Of a DNA stretch of 64,000 nucleotides, positions 31,687 to 39,310 are shown piece after piece (position 1 is the stretch's first letter; every line of letters starts with the position of its first letter). The notes beneath the pieces were generated by a model. The model saw only the letters and a program-made list of their open reading frames with translations, did not search any database and was not told the DNA's origin. Both the position numbers and the translations under genes were made by a program. This DNA comes from Streptomyces toyocaensis (GTDB lineage Bacteria; Actinomycetota; Actinomycetes; Streptomycetales; Streptomycetaceae): NCBI RefSeq assembly GCF_000725125.1, contig NZ_JFCB01000014.1, positions 103,687 to 167,686 of the forward strand, read 5' to 3'.

Positions 31687-32157
31687 ATGACCGCCACGCA
31701 GCGCCGGGGCCGCAAGATCATGATGACGCCCGGAGAACTGGACGATTTCCTCACCGTCCAGCGGACCTGCCGGGTCGCCACGGTGTCCGCCGGGGGCGCG
31801 CCGCACGTCAGCACCCTCTGGTTCGCCTGGGACGGCACCTCGCTCTGGCTGTACTCCGTGGTGCGCAGCAGGCGCTGGGCGGATCTGCGGCGGGACCCGC
31901 GGGTGGCGATCGTGGTCGACACGGGCGAGGAGTACGACGAGCTGCGCGGCGCGGAGCTGTCCGGACGGGTGGAGTTCGTGGGCGAGATCCCGCGCACCGG
32001 CGAACTGTGCGCGGAACTCGACGTCCCCGAGACCCTGTTCGCCCGAAAGAACTTCGGCCTGGACGAGATGCCCCACGACGGACGGCACGCCTGGCTCCGC
32101 CTGACGCCGGAGAAGATCGTGTCCTGGGACTTCAGAAAGCTGCCGGGGCTGTCCTAG
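31687..32157 (+). CDS. PPOX-class flavin/F420-binding protein
   Basis: A 156-residue split-barrel protein of the pyridoxamine-phosphate-oxidase-like superfamily. LDDFLTVQRTCRVATVSAGGAPHVSTLWFAWDG and VRSRRWADLRRDPRVAIVVD are the cofactor-binding strands seen in F420- or FMN-dependent members. Actinobacteria use many of these as F420-dependent reductases, so F420 is likely but not certain. GAGGAGG lies six bases before ATG 31687. Its stop codon overlaps that of the convergent LysR gene within one CTAG. Confidence 0.87.
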   Translation: MTATQRRGRKIMMTPGELDDFLTVQRTCRVATVSAGGAPHVSTLWFAWDGTSLWLYSVVRSRRWADLRRDPRVAIVVDTGEEYDELRGAELSGRVEFVGEIPRTGELCAELDVPETLFARKNFGLDEMPHDGRHAWLRLTPEKIVSWDFRKLPGLS

Positions 32158-33083
32158 GAACGCCCCTCGCTCACCCCGGCCGGCCCGACGTGCTCCCCGG
32201 CCGCCCGCAACGCCTCCACCGCCGCGCGGATGGAGGGGCGCCGGTCGGCGTCCGCACGCCAGACCACGAAGACGTGCCGCCGCACACGCTGCCGCAGGGG
32301 GACCGTCACGACCCCCTCCGGCAGCGGGTTGCGGCCCAGCAGGGGGGCGATGCAGACGCCGAGACCCGCCGCGACCAGGCCCAGCTGGGTGTGGCTCTCG
32401 GCGGCGCGGTGGCCGACGATCGGCTCGATGCCCTTGGAGCGCAGGGTGAACATGAGCCACTCGTGGCAGAACTCGCCCTCGCCCCAGGTGATCCACTCGT
32501 CCTCGGCGAACTCGGCGAGGTCCACCTCGTCGCGGCCGGCCAGCGGGTGGCCGGCCGGGAGCGCCACATCGGCCGGGTCGTCGAGCAGGAGTGCCTTGAC
32601 CAGTCCGTCGGGCAGCGGCATCGGCTTGTTGTACCAGTCGAGCACCACGGCGAGGTCGAGGTCCCCGCGGACCACGCCCCGGATGCCCTGCTCCGGTTCC
32701 AGCTCGCGGGAGCGCACGCGCAGCGCGGGATGCCGGGCGCGCAGATCCGCGAGCGCGACCGGGAACAGCCCGCGGGCGGCGGTCGGGAACGCGGAGACGC
32801 GCAGCTCACCGGCGACCTGCCCGCGCTGCGCCTCCAGATCGGACTGGGCCAGCTCGACCTGGGACAGGATGCGCGCGGCGTGCTCGGCGAGCAGCCGGCC
32901 CGCGTCCGTGAGCCGGACACCGCGCCCGTTCTTCGCCAGCAGCCGCTGGCCGACCTCCCGCTCCAGCTTGGCCATCTGCTGCGAGACGGCCGAGGTCGTG
33001 ATGTGCAGCCCCTCCGCCGCGCCGCTGACCGAGCCGTGCCGGGCGAGGGCGTCGAGGGTGCGCAGGCGCTCCAGGTTCAACAT
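32154..33083 (-). CDS. LysR family transcriptional regulator
   Basis: A 309-residue LysR-type regulator: winged helix NLERLRTLDALARHGSVSGAAEGLHITTSAVSQQMAKLE at 3-41, linker helix, then the two-lobed co-inducer domain. ATG 33083 is chosen as the standard start next to MLNLERLRT; the frame upstream to 33305 is noncoding and crosses the divergent promoter. It is divergent from an EamA exporter, and the gap carries an ATCTCG-N9-CGAGAT repeat of the size LysR proteins bind, so it likely controls the exporter in response to an amino acid or metabolite. Confidence 0.92.
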   Translation of the reverse strand: MLNLERLRTLDALARHGSVSGAAEGLHITTSAVSQQMAKLEREVGQRLLAKNGRGVRLTDAGRLLAEHAARILSQVELAQSDLEAQRGQVAGELRVSAFPTAARGLFPVALADLRARHPALRVRSRELEPEQGIRGVVRGDLDLAVVLDWYNKPMPLPDGLVKALLLDDPADVALPAGHPLAGRDEVDLAEFAEDEWITWGEGEFCHEWLMFTLRSKGIEPIVGHRAAESHTQLGLVAAGLGVCIAPLLGRNPLPEGVVTVPLRQRVRRHVFVVWRADADRRPSIRAAVEALRAAGEHVGPAGVSEGRS

Positions 33084-33114
33084 GTAAGCGATGCTACGAG
33101 GTACCGCGTGCGAA

Positions 33115-33135
33115 ATCTCGATTGTGCTACGAGAT
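33115..33135. promoter_or_regulatory. LysR-type operator ATCTCG-N9-CGAGAT
   Basis: A perfect 6-bp inverted repeat with a 9-base spacer fits the T-N11-A box pattern of LysR sites. It sits between the LysR gene and the divergent EamA transporter. GCTACGAG also occurs twice (33093-33100, 33127-33134), which could be a second half site. Confidence 0.6.
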
Positions 33136-33159
33136 GGATCTCCCGCATCGTGTACGACC

Positions 33160-34107
33160 ATGAGCAGCGTCACCGCGACCACCACCACGCCGGGCCCGGT
33201 CGGTCCCGCCCCGGACAGCGCCCTCCCCCGCCTTGACTGGCGGCTGCGTTTCGGCGCACTGTCCCTGATCTGGGGCTTCAGCTTCCTCCTCATCAAGGTG
33301 GGCACCCAGGGCTACGCCCCGTTCCAGGTCACCTTCGGCAGGCTGGCCTTCGGGACCGCCGTCCTCGCCGTCGCGATGGCGGTACGCCGGGAGCGGCTGC
33401 CGCGCGGTGCGCGTACCTGGGGGCATCTCGCGGTCGCCGGATTCCTGCTGAACGCCCTGCCGTTCTCGCTGTTCGCCTTCGCGGAGCTGACCATCCCGTC
33501 CACGCTGGCCGGCATCTGCAACGCTACGTCGCCGCTGTGGGGCATGGCGCTGTCGCTGGTGGCGCTCTCCGAGGACCGGCCGACCCGGGTGCGGGTGGCG
33601 GGGCTCGGCCTGGGGTTCCTCGGGGTGCTGACCGTGCTGGGGGCCTGGCAGGGTTTCCAGGGCCTGGACGCCCGCGGCACCGCCCTGGCGCTGCTGGCCT
33701 CGCTGAGCTACCCGGTCGGCTGGATCTACGTCCGCCGCACCCTGGCGGGCAGCAGCCACTCGAACCTGTCCCTGACCGGGGGCCAGTTGTTGCTCGCCAC
33801 CGTTCAACTGGGCGTTGTCACGCCGGTGTTCACCACCCTGCCGACCACGTTCGCCGTCGGGCCGCTGCTGGCGATCGCCGCGCTGGGCACGCTGGGCACG
33901 GGGCTGGCCGTCCTCGTCCAGTACGGTCTCGTCGCCGAGGTGGGTCCGACGACCGGGCAGATGGTCACCTACTTCGTCCCGGTGATCGCCGCCGCGGCCG
34001 GCATCGTGCTGCTCGGTGAGACCCTGACGTGGTCGACACCGGTGGGCGCGGCGATCGTGCTGGCGGGCGCGGCACTGACGCAGGCGAGGCCGAAGCGGCC
34101 GGTCTGA
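33160..34107 (+). CDS. EamA/DMT family transporter
   Basis: A 315-residue drug/metabolite transporter made of two EamA repeats, about ten hydrophobic segments. LRFGALSLIWGFSFLLIKVG opens the first repeat and PSTLAGICNATSPLWGMALSL its conserved loop; PVGWIYVRRTLAG begins the second repeat. Proteins of this size usually export amino acids, nucleosides or other metabolites. It is divergent from a LysR gene, which probably regulates it. ATG 33160 is preferred to the upstream frame because the preceding bases are promoter. The substrate is not predictable. Confidence 0.9.
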   Translation: MSSVTATTTTPGPVGPAPDSALPRLDWRLRFGALSLIWGFSFLLIKVGTQGYAPFQVTFGRLAFGTAVLAVAMAVRRERLPRGARTWGHLAVAGFLLNALPFSLFAFAELTIPSTLAGICNATSPLWGMALSLVALSEDRPTRVRVAGLGLGFLGVLTVLGAWQGFQGLDARGTALALLASLSYPVGWIYVRRTLAGSSHSNLSLTGGQLLLATVQLGVVTPVFTTLPTTFAVGPLLAIAALGTLGTGLAVLVQYGLVAEVGPTTGQMVTYFVPVIAAAAGIVLLGETLTWSTPVGAAIVLAGAALTQARPKRPV

Positions 34108-34190
34108 CCGCGACGCCGGCGGGCGCCTCAGGCTGCCGCGCGGAGCCGGCCACCGGACGGGATGCGCCGGCCGTCTTGGAAGCCTCCGGC

Positions 34191-34210
34191 GTGTGTGTGT
34201 GTGGGGGGGG
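34191..34210. repeat. Simple repeat (GT)6 followed by G8
   Basis: GTGTGTGTGTGT then eight Gs, in the 250-base gap between the EamA gene and the convergent MocR gene. Simple repeats of this kind are rare in Streptomyces and may vary in length between isolates. It is intergenic, so it cannot switch a reading frame directly. The rest of the gap holds GC-rich inverted repeats that may be the terminators. Confidence 0.8.
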
Positions 34211-34357
34211 AGCGCCGGTGCCCCAGCCGTGACGGCCGGGCGCCGCACCCGCGCTTCGGAGCACGCCCGCGTCGGCCCACCGCAGGCCCGCGTGCCGCGG
34301 CCGCGGCACCACCGCTCCGCGCCGGCCCGGGACGCGGCCGGCCGCCGCGCCCCGCGC

Positions 34358-35695
34358 CTACGCGTAGGTCCGCGCCTGTCCCCCGGCGGGGCCGATCGCC
34401 GCGGCGATGGCCTCGGACAGCGGCTCGATCTCGGCCTCGGTGAGCGTCGAGACGGTGACCCGGATGCCCGGCGGCGCGCTCATCCGGAAGCGGGCGCCAG
34501 GGGCCACCGCCCAGCCCGCGTGCAGGAGCCGGGCGACGGCGCCGGTCTCGTCGGGGACGGGCACCCACACGTTCATCCCGCTGGGTCCGTGGGCGGCGAT
34601 CCCGCGCCGGGCCAGCGCCCCGATCAGCGCGTCGCGGCGCCGCCCGTAGCGCGCGGCCACGGCCGCCGGGTCCACCGCTCCCTCGCTCCACAGCCGCACC
34701 ACCGCACGCTGGACGATCCGGCTGACCCAGCCCGGTCCGAGCCGTTGCCGTCCGCGTACCCGGTCTACGGTCACCGCGTCCCCGGTGAGCACCGCCAGCC
34801 GCAGGTCGGGACCGTAGGCCTTGGCCTCCGAGCGCACGAAGGCCCAGCTCCGGGTGGCTCCCGCGAGGGGATGGAGCGGGAGGTCGACGATGTGGTGCCC
34901 GTGGTCGTCCTCGACCAGCAGGGTCCCGGGGTGCTCGGCGAGCACCGACCGCAGATCACCCGCGCGTGCGGCGCTCAGCGCGGCGCCGGTCGGGTTCTGT
35001 GCCCGGTCGGTGACGACGAGGGCCCGCGCCCCGCTCGCCAGCGCCTGCCGCACGTCGTCGGGGAACGGGCCCTCGCCGTCGACGCCGACGGGAACGGTCC
35101 GCAGGCCGAGCGCCGGGACCAGGTCCAGCAGACTCCCCCACCCGGGGTCCTCCACCGCGACCGCGTCACCGGGTCTGAGGTGGGCCGTGAGCACCCGCTC
35201 GATGGCGTCCAGCGCGCCCGAGGTGACGGCGACGGGCCCGTCGGGGACACCGTCGGCGTCCAGCGCGGCCCGGGCCAGTCGTGCCAGCTCGGGCTCGACG
35301 GGCGCGTGGCCGTAGAGCACCGGGTCGCGGTCACCCTGGGCGGCCGCCGCCGCGAACGCCCCGGCGAGCGGGGGCAGCAGCGCGGGGTCCGGGTTGCCCT
35401 CGGACAGGTTGCGCACGCCCGGCGGGACCTCCACCCGGATGAGTTCGCGTGCCGTGGTCGCCGGTTTGGGCCGCACGCGACTCCCGCGCCGGCCCGCGGT
35501 CTCGATGACCCCGCGCTCACGCAGGGTCCGGTAGGCGGCCGCGACGGTGTTCGGGTTCACCCCGAGCCGGTCCGCCAACTCCCTTAGGGGAGGCAGAACT
35601 TCGCCCGGTCGCAGTGCCCCGTCCCCCACCGCCAGCTCGATGCTCGCGGCGATGTCCGCCGCACGCCGCCCACTGATCCGATACTCTCCTAGCAC
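34358..35695 (-). CDS. MocR/PdxR-type regulator (GntR helix-turn-helix plus aminotransferase domain)
   Basis: A 445-residue fusion. Residues 1-75 are a GntR winged helix (LPPLRELADRLGVNPNTVAAAYRTLRERG); residues 95-445 are a class I aminotransferase fold with the PLP lysine in VRSEAKAYGPDLRLA and the pocket segment TDRAQNPTGA. MocR regulators sense PLP or an amino-acid adduct and often control PLP synthesis or a nearby gene. It is divergent from a flavin-binding pyridoxamine-oxidase-like gene, a typical MocR target, and a 12-bp palindrome lies between them. GTG 35695 lacks a ribosome binding site; CATACT seven bases upstream suggests a leaderless mRNA. Confidence 0.92.
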   Translation of the reverse strand: MLGEYRISGRRAADIAASIELAVGDGALRPGEVLPPLRELADRLGVNPNTVAAAYRTLRERGVIETAGRRGSRVRPKPATTARELIRVEVPPGVRNLSEGNPDPALLPPLAGAFAAAAAQGDRDPVLYGHAPVEPELARLARAALDADGVPDGPVAVTSGALDAIERVLTAHLRPGDAVAVEDPGWGSLLDLVPALGLRTVPVGVDGEGPFPDDVRQALASGARALVVTDRAQNPTGAALSAARAGDLRSVLAEHPGTLLVEDDHGHHIVDLPLHPLAGATRSWAFVRSEAKAYGPDLRLAVLTGDAVTVDRVRGRQRLGPGWVSRIVQRAVVRLWSEGAVDPAAVAARYGRRRDALIGALARRGIAAHGPSGMNVWVPVPDETGAVARLLHAGWAVAPGARFRMSAPPGIRVTVSTLTEAEIEPLSEAIAAAIGPAGGQARTYA

Positions 35696-35706
35696 AAAGC
35701 CAAGTA

Positions 35707-35718
35707 TGCACTAGTGCA
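35707..35718. promoter_or_regulatory. Perfect palindrome TGCACTAGTGCA
   Basis: A 12-bp perfect palindrome sits in the 35-base gap between the MocR regulator and its divergent flavin-binding neighbour. It is the best candidate operator for both. It abuts the CATACT -10 of the MocR gene on the minus strand. Confidence 0.6.
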
Positions 35719-35730
35719 ACGGAGACCGCC

Positions 35731-36414
35731 ATGCAGGGGACCCAGCCGCAGCAGCGGCCCGCCGCCACCTACCCGCCCACCGGGCGCACCGTCCCCACCC
35801 GCTCCCCCGACCGTGCCTCGTACGACAGGGAGCTGGTGCACGCGATACTCGACGAGGGCTACGTCTGCCACCTCGGCTTCGTCCGGGACGGCGCGCCGGT
35901 GGTCCTGCCCACGCTGTACGGCCGGGTCGGTGAGGTCCTCTACGTCCACGGCTCGACCGGTTCGCGTCCGCTGCGCGCCGCGGGCCGGGCCGGTCAGGGC
36001 CTGCCCGTCTGCCTGACCGTGACCCACGTCGACGGGCTGGTACTGGCCCGCTCCGCCTTCCACCACTCGGTCAACTACCGCTCGGTGGTGGTGCACGGCC
36101 CGGCGTACGACGTCACCGACCCCGAGGAGAAGCGGCAGGCGCTCGACGCCCTGGTCGACCACGTCGTACCGGGCCGGGCCGCCGACTCCCGCCCGGCGAA
36201 CAAGAAGGAGCTGGCCGCCACGGCGGTGATCCGTCTGGAGCTGAACGAGGTCTCCGCCAAGCTCCGCACCGGCGGCGTCAACGACGAGCCCGAGGACCTG
36301 AACCTGCCCCACTGGGCCGGCGTCGTCCCGCTGAACAAGGGCTACGGCGCCCCGCTCGCCGACCCGGGCCTGGCGCCCGGCGCCGAACTTCCCGGCTACC
36401 TGGCGGCCCTGTGA
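35731..36414 (+). CDS. Pyridoxamine-phosphate-oxidase-like flavin-binding protein
   Basis: A 227-residue protein of the Pyridox_ox_2 (NimA-like) group. HAILDEGYVCHLGFVRDGAPVVLPTLYGRVGEVLYVHGS and FHHSVNYRSVVVHGPA are the FMN-binding barrel strands; ANKKELAATAVIRLELNEVSAKLRTGG is the conserved C-terminal part. It probably binds FMN and reduces or oxidises a small molecule. GGAG lies seven bases before ATG 35731. It is divergent from a MocR regulator and its stop overlaps the next start (TGATG), so it forms an operon with the PaiB-like gene. Confidence 0.88.
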   Translation: MQGTQPQQRPAATYPPTGRTVPTRSPDRASYDRELVHAILDEGYVCHLGFVRDGAPVVLPTLYGRVGEVLYVHGSTGSRPLRAAGRAGQGLPVCLTVTHVDGLVLARSAFHHSVNYRSVVVHGPAYDVTDPEEKRQALDALVDHVVPGRAADSRPANKKELAATAVIRLELNEVSAKLRTGGVNDEPEDLNLPHWAGVVPLNKGYGAPLADPGLAPGAELPGYLAAL

Positions 36415-37042
36415 TGCTGATCCACCCCTGGGACGCGCCCCGCGACGACGAGTGGCAGCGGTGGCTGGCCGTGCACGACTTCGGCCAGCTCGCGGTCAAC
36501 GGCCCTCCGGGCGAACCGCCGTACGTCCAGCCCCTGCACTTCGCGTACGACGCGGAGCGCGACGAGGCGGTCACCCACCTGGCCCGGCCCAACCCGCTCT
36601 GGCACGCCCTCGAGGCGAACCCGGACGTCCTGCTGAGCGTGGTCGACGACTACGTCTTCGTCCCCGGCCCCTGGCAGGCCGAGCCAGGCACCCCGCCGGA
36701 GCACGGCGTCCCGACGAGCCTCTACGCCGCCGTCCAACTGCGCTGCCGCGCCCACGTCGTGGACGACCCGGCGGGGAAGGCCGCGCTGCTGAACCGGCAG
36801 ACGGGCCACTTCCAGCCGGAGGGTGGTTCCGCGCGGGCGGCCGAGGGCGAGGTGCCGTACGGATGCTGCTGTCCGGGATCCGCGGCCTCCGGCTCGAAGT
36901 GACGGGCGTACGGGCCAAGTTCAAGTACGCCGGCAAACGGTCCGAGGCGGTGCGCGACCGGATCGCGGCCGGGCTGGCGGACCGGGACGGCGCGCGTGAC
37001 GCGGAGGCACGCGCGCACGTCCTGCACCGCCGGACGGCCTGA
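36414..37042 (+). pseudogene. PaiB-like FMN-binding regulator, frameshifted
   Basis: Reading from ATG 36414 gives a good FMN-binding PaiB-type protein (IHPWDAPRDDEWQRWLAV, LHFAYDAERDEAVTHLARPNPLW, VVDDYVFVPGPWQAEPG) up to EGEVPYG near 36860, then the frame runs out as CCCPGSAASGSK. The expected ending, LLSGIRGLRLEVTGVRAKFKYAGKRSEAVRDRIAAGL, continues in the next frame to 37042. Restoring one base after the TACGG at 36858-36862 would join VPYG to MLLSGIRG exactly. So one base is missing, either a real mutation or a sequencing error. Translation is coupled to the upstream gene through TGATG. Confidence 0.8.
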
Positions 37043-37077
37043 ACCGCGTGCCCTCCCCGCCGGGAGGGCACGCGACG

Positions 37078-38034
37078 TCACACGGGTGCGGCTTCCGGCT
37101 CGACCCCGCGGGTCCGCGCACCCCGCGCCTCGCCCACCGCGAGCCCCGCGACCGAGCCCAGCATCAGCAGGGTGCCGGCCACGGTGGCCGCCGTGAGCCG
37201 CTCACCGAGCAGGGCGACCGCGAGCACCGCCGCGCTCACCGGCTCCAGCAGCATGATCACGGACACGGTGGCCGACCGTACGACGGCGGCACCGGCGAAG
37301 TAGAGGCCGTACGCGAGCGCCGTCGGCACGGACGCGACGTACGCGACCAGGCACAGCAGCACACCGGGGGCGCCGGTGTGCGGCACCAGGCCCTCGACCG
37401 CGGCGAACGGCAGCAGTACCAGGCTGGTGACGGCGAACGCCCTCACGGTCGTACCGGCGGAGTCCGTACCGCCGCCACGTCCCCACCAGCGGGTGAGCAG
37501 GGTCATCGCCGAGTATCCGGCCGCGGACAGCAGCGCGAGCAGGACGCCCCACGGGTCCACGGTCGTCTCACCGCCACCGAGGACGAGCACCACGAGTCCG
37601 GCGAGGGCACCCGCGACGGCGGCCAGGCCACCGCGCCCGAGCCGCTCGCCCATGGCCAGCCGGGCACCGAGCGCGATCAGCACGGGCCCGGCGCCCAGGG
37701 TGACGACGGTGGCCACGGCGAGTCCTGTGGCGGAGACGGCCGCGAAGTAGGCGGTCTGGAAGATCGCGAGCCCGACGCCGGTGGCTCCGGCCCGCAGCGC
37801 CCGGCGGCCGAACGGCTCCGGGACGGCGGGCCGGGGGCGCCGGGCCAGCGGCCGGACGGCGAGCAACAGGACCAGGCCGACGGCGCAGCGCCAGAAGGAG
37901 AGGGAGACGGGGCCCATGTCGCTGGTCCGGTAGACCAGCGACGCGGCCGCGCCCGCGGTGCCCCAGGCGGCACCGGCGACGATCAGATAGAGGAGGCCTC
38001 GCCCGACGGGCAGGCCGGATACGGCGTTCGACAC
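37078..38034 (-). CDS. EamA/DMT family transporter behind a leader ORF
   Basis: A 318-residue exporter of two EamA repeats, about ten membrane helices. GLLYLIVAGAAWGTAGAAASLVY opens repeat one and PWGVLLALLSAAGYSAMTLLTRWWGR repeat two; VSVIMLLEPVSAAVLAVALLGERL is the conserved late motif. GTG 38034 has CGGAGAG eight bases upstream. It probably exports an amino acid or related metabolite. The 219-base leader carries a 13-codon ORF rich in Leu, Val, Ala and Pro with hairpins, so attenuation control is likely. The preceding gene on the same strand is another EamA transporter. Confidence 0.9.
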   Translation of the reverse strand: MSNAVSGLPVGRGLLYLIVAGAAWGTAGAAASLVYRTSDMGPVSLSFWRCAVGLVLLLAVRPLARRPRPAVPEPFGRRALRAGATGVGLAIFQTAYFAAVSATGLAVATVVTLGAGPVLIALGARLAMGERLGRGGLAAVAGALAGLVVLVLGGGETTVDPWGVLLALLSAAGYSAMTLLTRWWGRGGGTDSAGTTVRAFAVTSLVLLPFAAVEGLVPHTGAPGVLLCLVAYVASVPTALAYGLYFAGAAVVRSATVSVIMLLEPVSAAVLAVALLGERLTAATVAGTLLMLGSVAGLAVGEARGARTRGVEPEAAPV

Positions 38035-38095
38035 GTGTTCTCTCCGCAGATGCGCACACCACGCGCGTCGGCGTGGGCGCGGAAGTTCGGGAAGG

Positions 38096-38136
38096 GATCC
38101 CGGAGGGGCCCCGGCCGGGGCCGGAGCGGCGGGATC
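38096..38136 (-). promoter_or_regulatory. Strong nested hairpin in the EamA leader
   Basis: GATCCCG (38096-38102) pairs with CGGGATC (38130-38136) and encloses the perfect 16-bp palindrome GGCCCCGGCCGGGGCC (38107-38122). It lies 60-100 bases before the EamA GTG, in the transcript that starts at the leader ORF. It could be an attenuator or terminator. Confidence 0.6.
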
Positions 38137-38204
38137 ATCGGACTTCGTCTGCGGGCAGCACCGTCACGCCCCGGGCGACGTGCCGGGGCGGATGTACCGG
38201 AGGG

Positions 38205-38222
38205 CCCGCCTCAGACGGCGGG
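38205..38222 (-). promoter_or_regulatory. Hairpin CCCGCC-N6-GGCGGG over the leader ORF stop
   Basis: A 6-bp perfect stem whose six-base loop contains the TGA stop of the 13-codon leader ORF. A ribosome stalled on the PPP codons would cover one arm and prevent this hairpin, the layout expected for attenuation. Confidence 0.5.
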
Positions 38223-38252
38223 AGGCGGAAGAACGAGTGCGCGCGCATGCAT
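38211..38252 (-). CDS. Leader peptide ORF of 13 residues, MHARALVLPPPAV
   Basis: A tiny ORF with a near-ideal promoter: TTGTCC, an 18-base spacer and TAAGGT, ending seven bases before its ATG, so the mRNA would be leaderless and the peptide its first product. The peptide ends LVLPPPAV; three consecutive prolines are a known ribosome-stalling sequence relieved by EF-P, and the Leu/Val/Ala/Pro content could sense charged tRNA. A hairpin covers the stop codon and a stronger one lies downstream before the EamA transporter at 38034. Translation of the peptide is inferred; conservation would test it. Confidence 0.5.
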   Translation of the reverse strand: MHARALVLPPPAV

Positions 38253-38259
38253 GATCAGC

Positions 38260-38289
38260 ACCTTATGCGGTCGTTCCCGGCGTGGACAA
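38260..38289 (-). promoter_or_regulatory. Promoter TTGTCC-N18-TAAGGT inside the end of the upstream EamA gene
   Basis: On the minus strand the -35 is TTGTCC (38284-38289) and the -10 TAAGGT (38260-38265), 18 bases apart. The TAA of the -10 is also the stop codon of the upstream EamA gene. The leader ORF ATG (38252) is seven bases downstream. Confidence 0.65.
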
Positions 38290-39264
38290 CTCACGTTCGG
38301 GGCCGCCGCCCGCCACCGGTGTCGCGGAGGCCTTCGCCGGGGCCGAGGACTGGGCGATGAAGGCGCCCGCCAGAACGACCGCGCCGCCCACGATCTGCGG
38401 TGCCGACAGATGCTCTCCGAGCAGGACCCAGGCGAGGACGGTGGCGATGACCGCCTCGAGACAGGCCACGACACCGGCGACCTGGGGCGAGAGCCGGCGC
38501 ACCGACACCACTCCGGTGACGTATGCGGTCACCGTGGCGACGAGGACGATCCAGCCCAGCAGCACGAGGGCGGCGACCGGGGTGCCGTCCATCTCGGCGC
38601 TGCCGGTGAGCACGGACCATTCCATGGACCAGGGGCGGGCGACGACGGTCAGCACGGCGGCGCCGATCAGCAGTCCGTAGGCGATCACACCGAGCGGATC
38701 GGGCGCCTCGTCGGCGTCGCTGCCCTGGTCGGACAGGACGAAGTAGCCGACCTGGCAGCAGGCGGCGCCGAGCGCCAGCAGCAGTCCGAGGGCGTCGAAG
38801 CCGAGGCCGAACCACACCTCCACGACACAGGCGAGCCCGCCCACCGCGAGGACCACGCCGACCGCGGCGGCGCGGGTCACCGGCCGCCGCTGCACGAAGC
38901 GCACCCAGCCGAGCACGAGTGCCGGCGCCAGATACTCGACCAGCAGCGCGACACCGACGGGGATGCGGGAGATGGCGGCGAAGTAGCAGGCCTGGACTCC
39001 GGCCACGGCGAGCAGGCCGAACCCGACGAGCAGCCCCGGCCTGCTGCGCAACAGGCCCCGGTGCCGCACCGCCAGCGGCAGCATGACGAGCGCCGCGCCC
39101 GCCACGCGCAGCCATACGACGTGGAGCGGGTCGAGGCCCGCCTCGATCAGCGGCTTGGCCGCGACACCGGATCCCCCGAAGGCCACGGCGGACAGCAGCG
39201 CGAGACTGAGCCCGACGCCCCGTCCACGGTGGTTCCGGGTACTGACAGTGGTAGGCACCGGCAC
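38263..39264 (-). CDS. EamA/RhaT-type DMT transporter
   Basis: A roughly 333-residue transporter with two EamA repeats and about ten helices: GLSLALLSAVAFGGSGVAAKPLIEAG and PVGVALLVEYLAPALVLGWVRFVQRRP in repeat one, LGLLLALGAACCQVGYFVLSDQG opening repeat two, and SPQVAGVVACLEAVIATVLAWVLLGEHL near the end. Such proteins export amino acids or drugs. The frame stays open to 39471, but GTG 39264 (VPVPTTVSTRN) gives a normal N-terminus; GTG 39258 or ATG 39300 are alternatives and none has a clear ribosome binding site. A promoter for the next gene starts inside its stop codon. Confidence 0.85.
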   Translation of the reverse strand: MPVPTTVSTRNHRGRGVGLSLALLSAVAFGGSGVAAKPLIEAGLDPLHVVWLRVAGAALVMLPLAVRHRGLLRSRPGLLVGFGLLAVAGVQACYFAAISRIPVGVALLVEYLAPALVLGWVRFVQRRPVTRAAAVGVVLAVGGLACVVEVWFGLGFDALGLLLALGAACCQVGYFVLSDQGSDADEAPDPLGVIAYGLLIGAAVLTVVARPWSMEWSVLTGSAEMDGTPVAALVLLGWIVLVATVTAYVTGVVSVRRLSPQVAGVVACLEAVIATVLAWVLLGEHLSAPQIVGGAVVLAGAFIAQSSAPAKASATPVAGGGPERELSTPGTTA

Positions 39265-39310
39265 ATGATGACAGGCGCCGACAGGAGCGTCACCCCCCAT
39301 GACACCTGTC

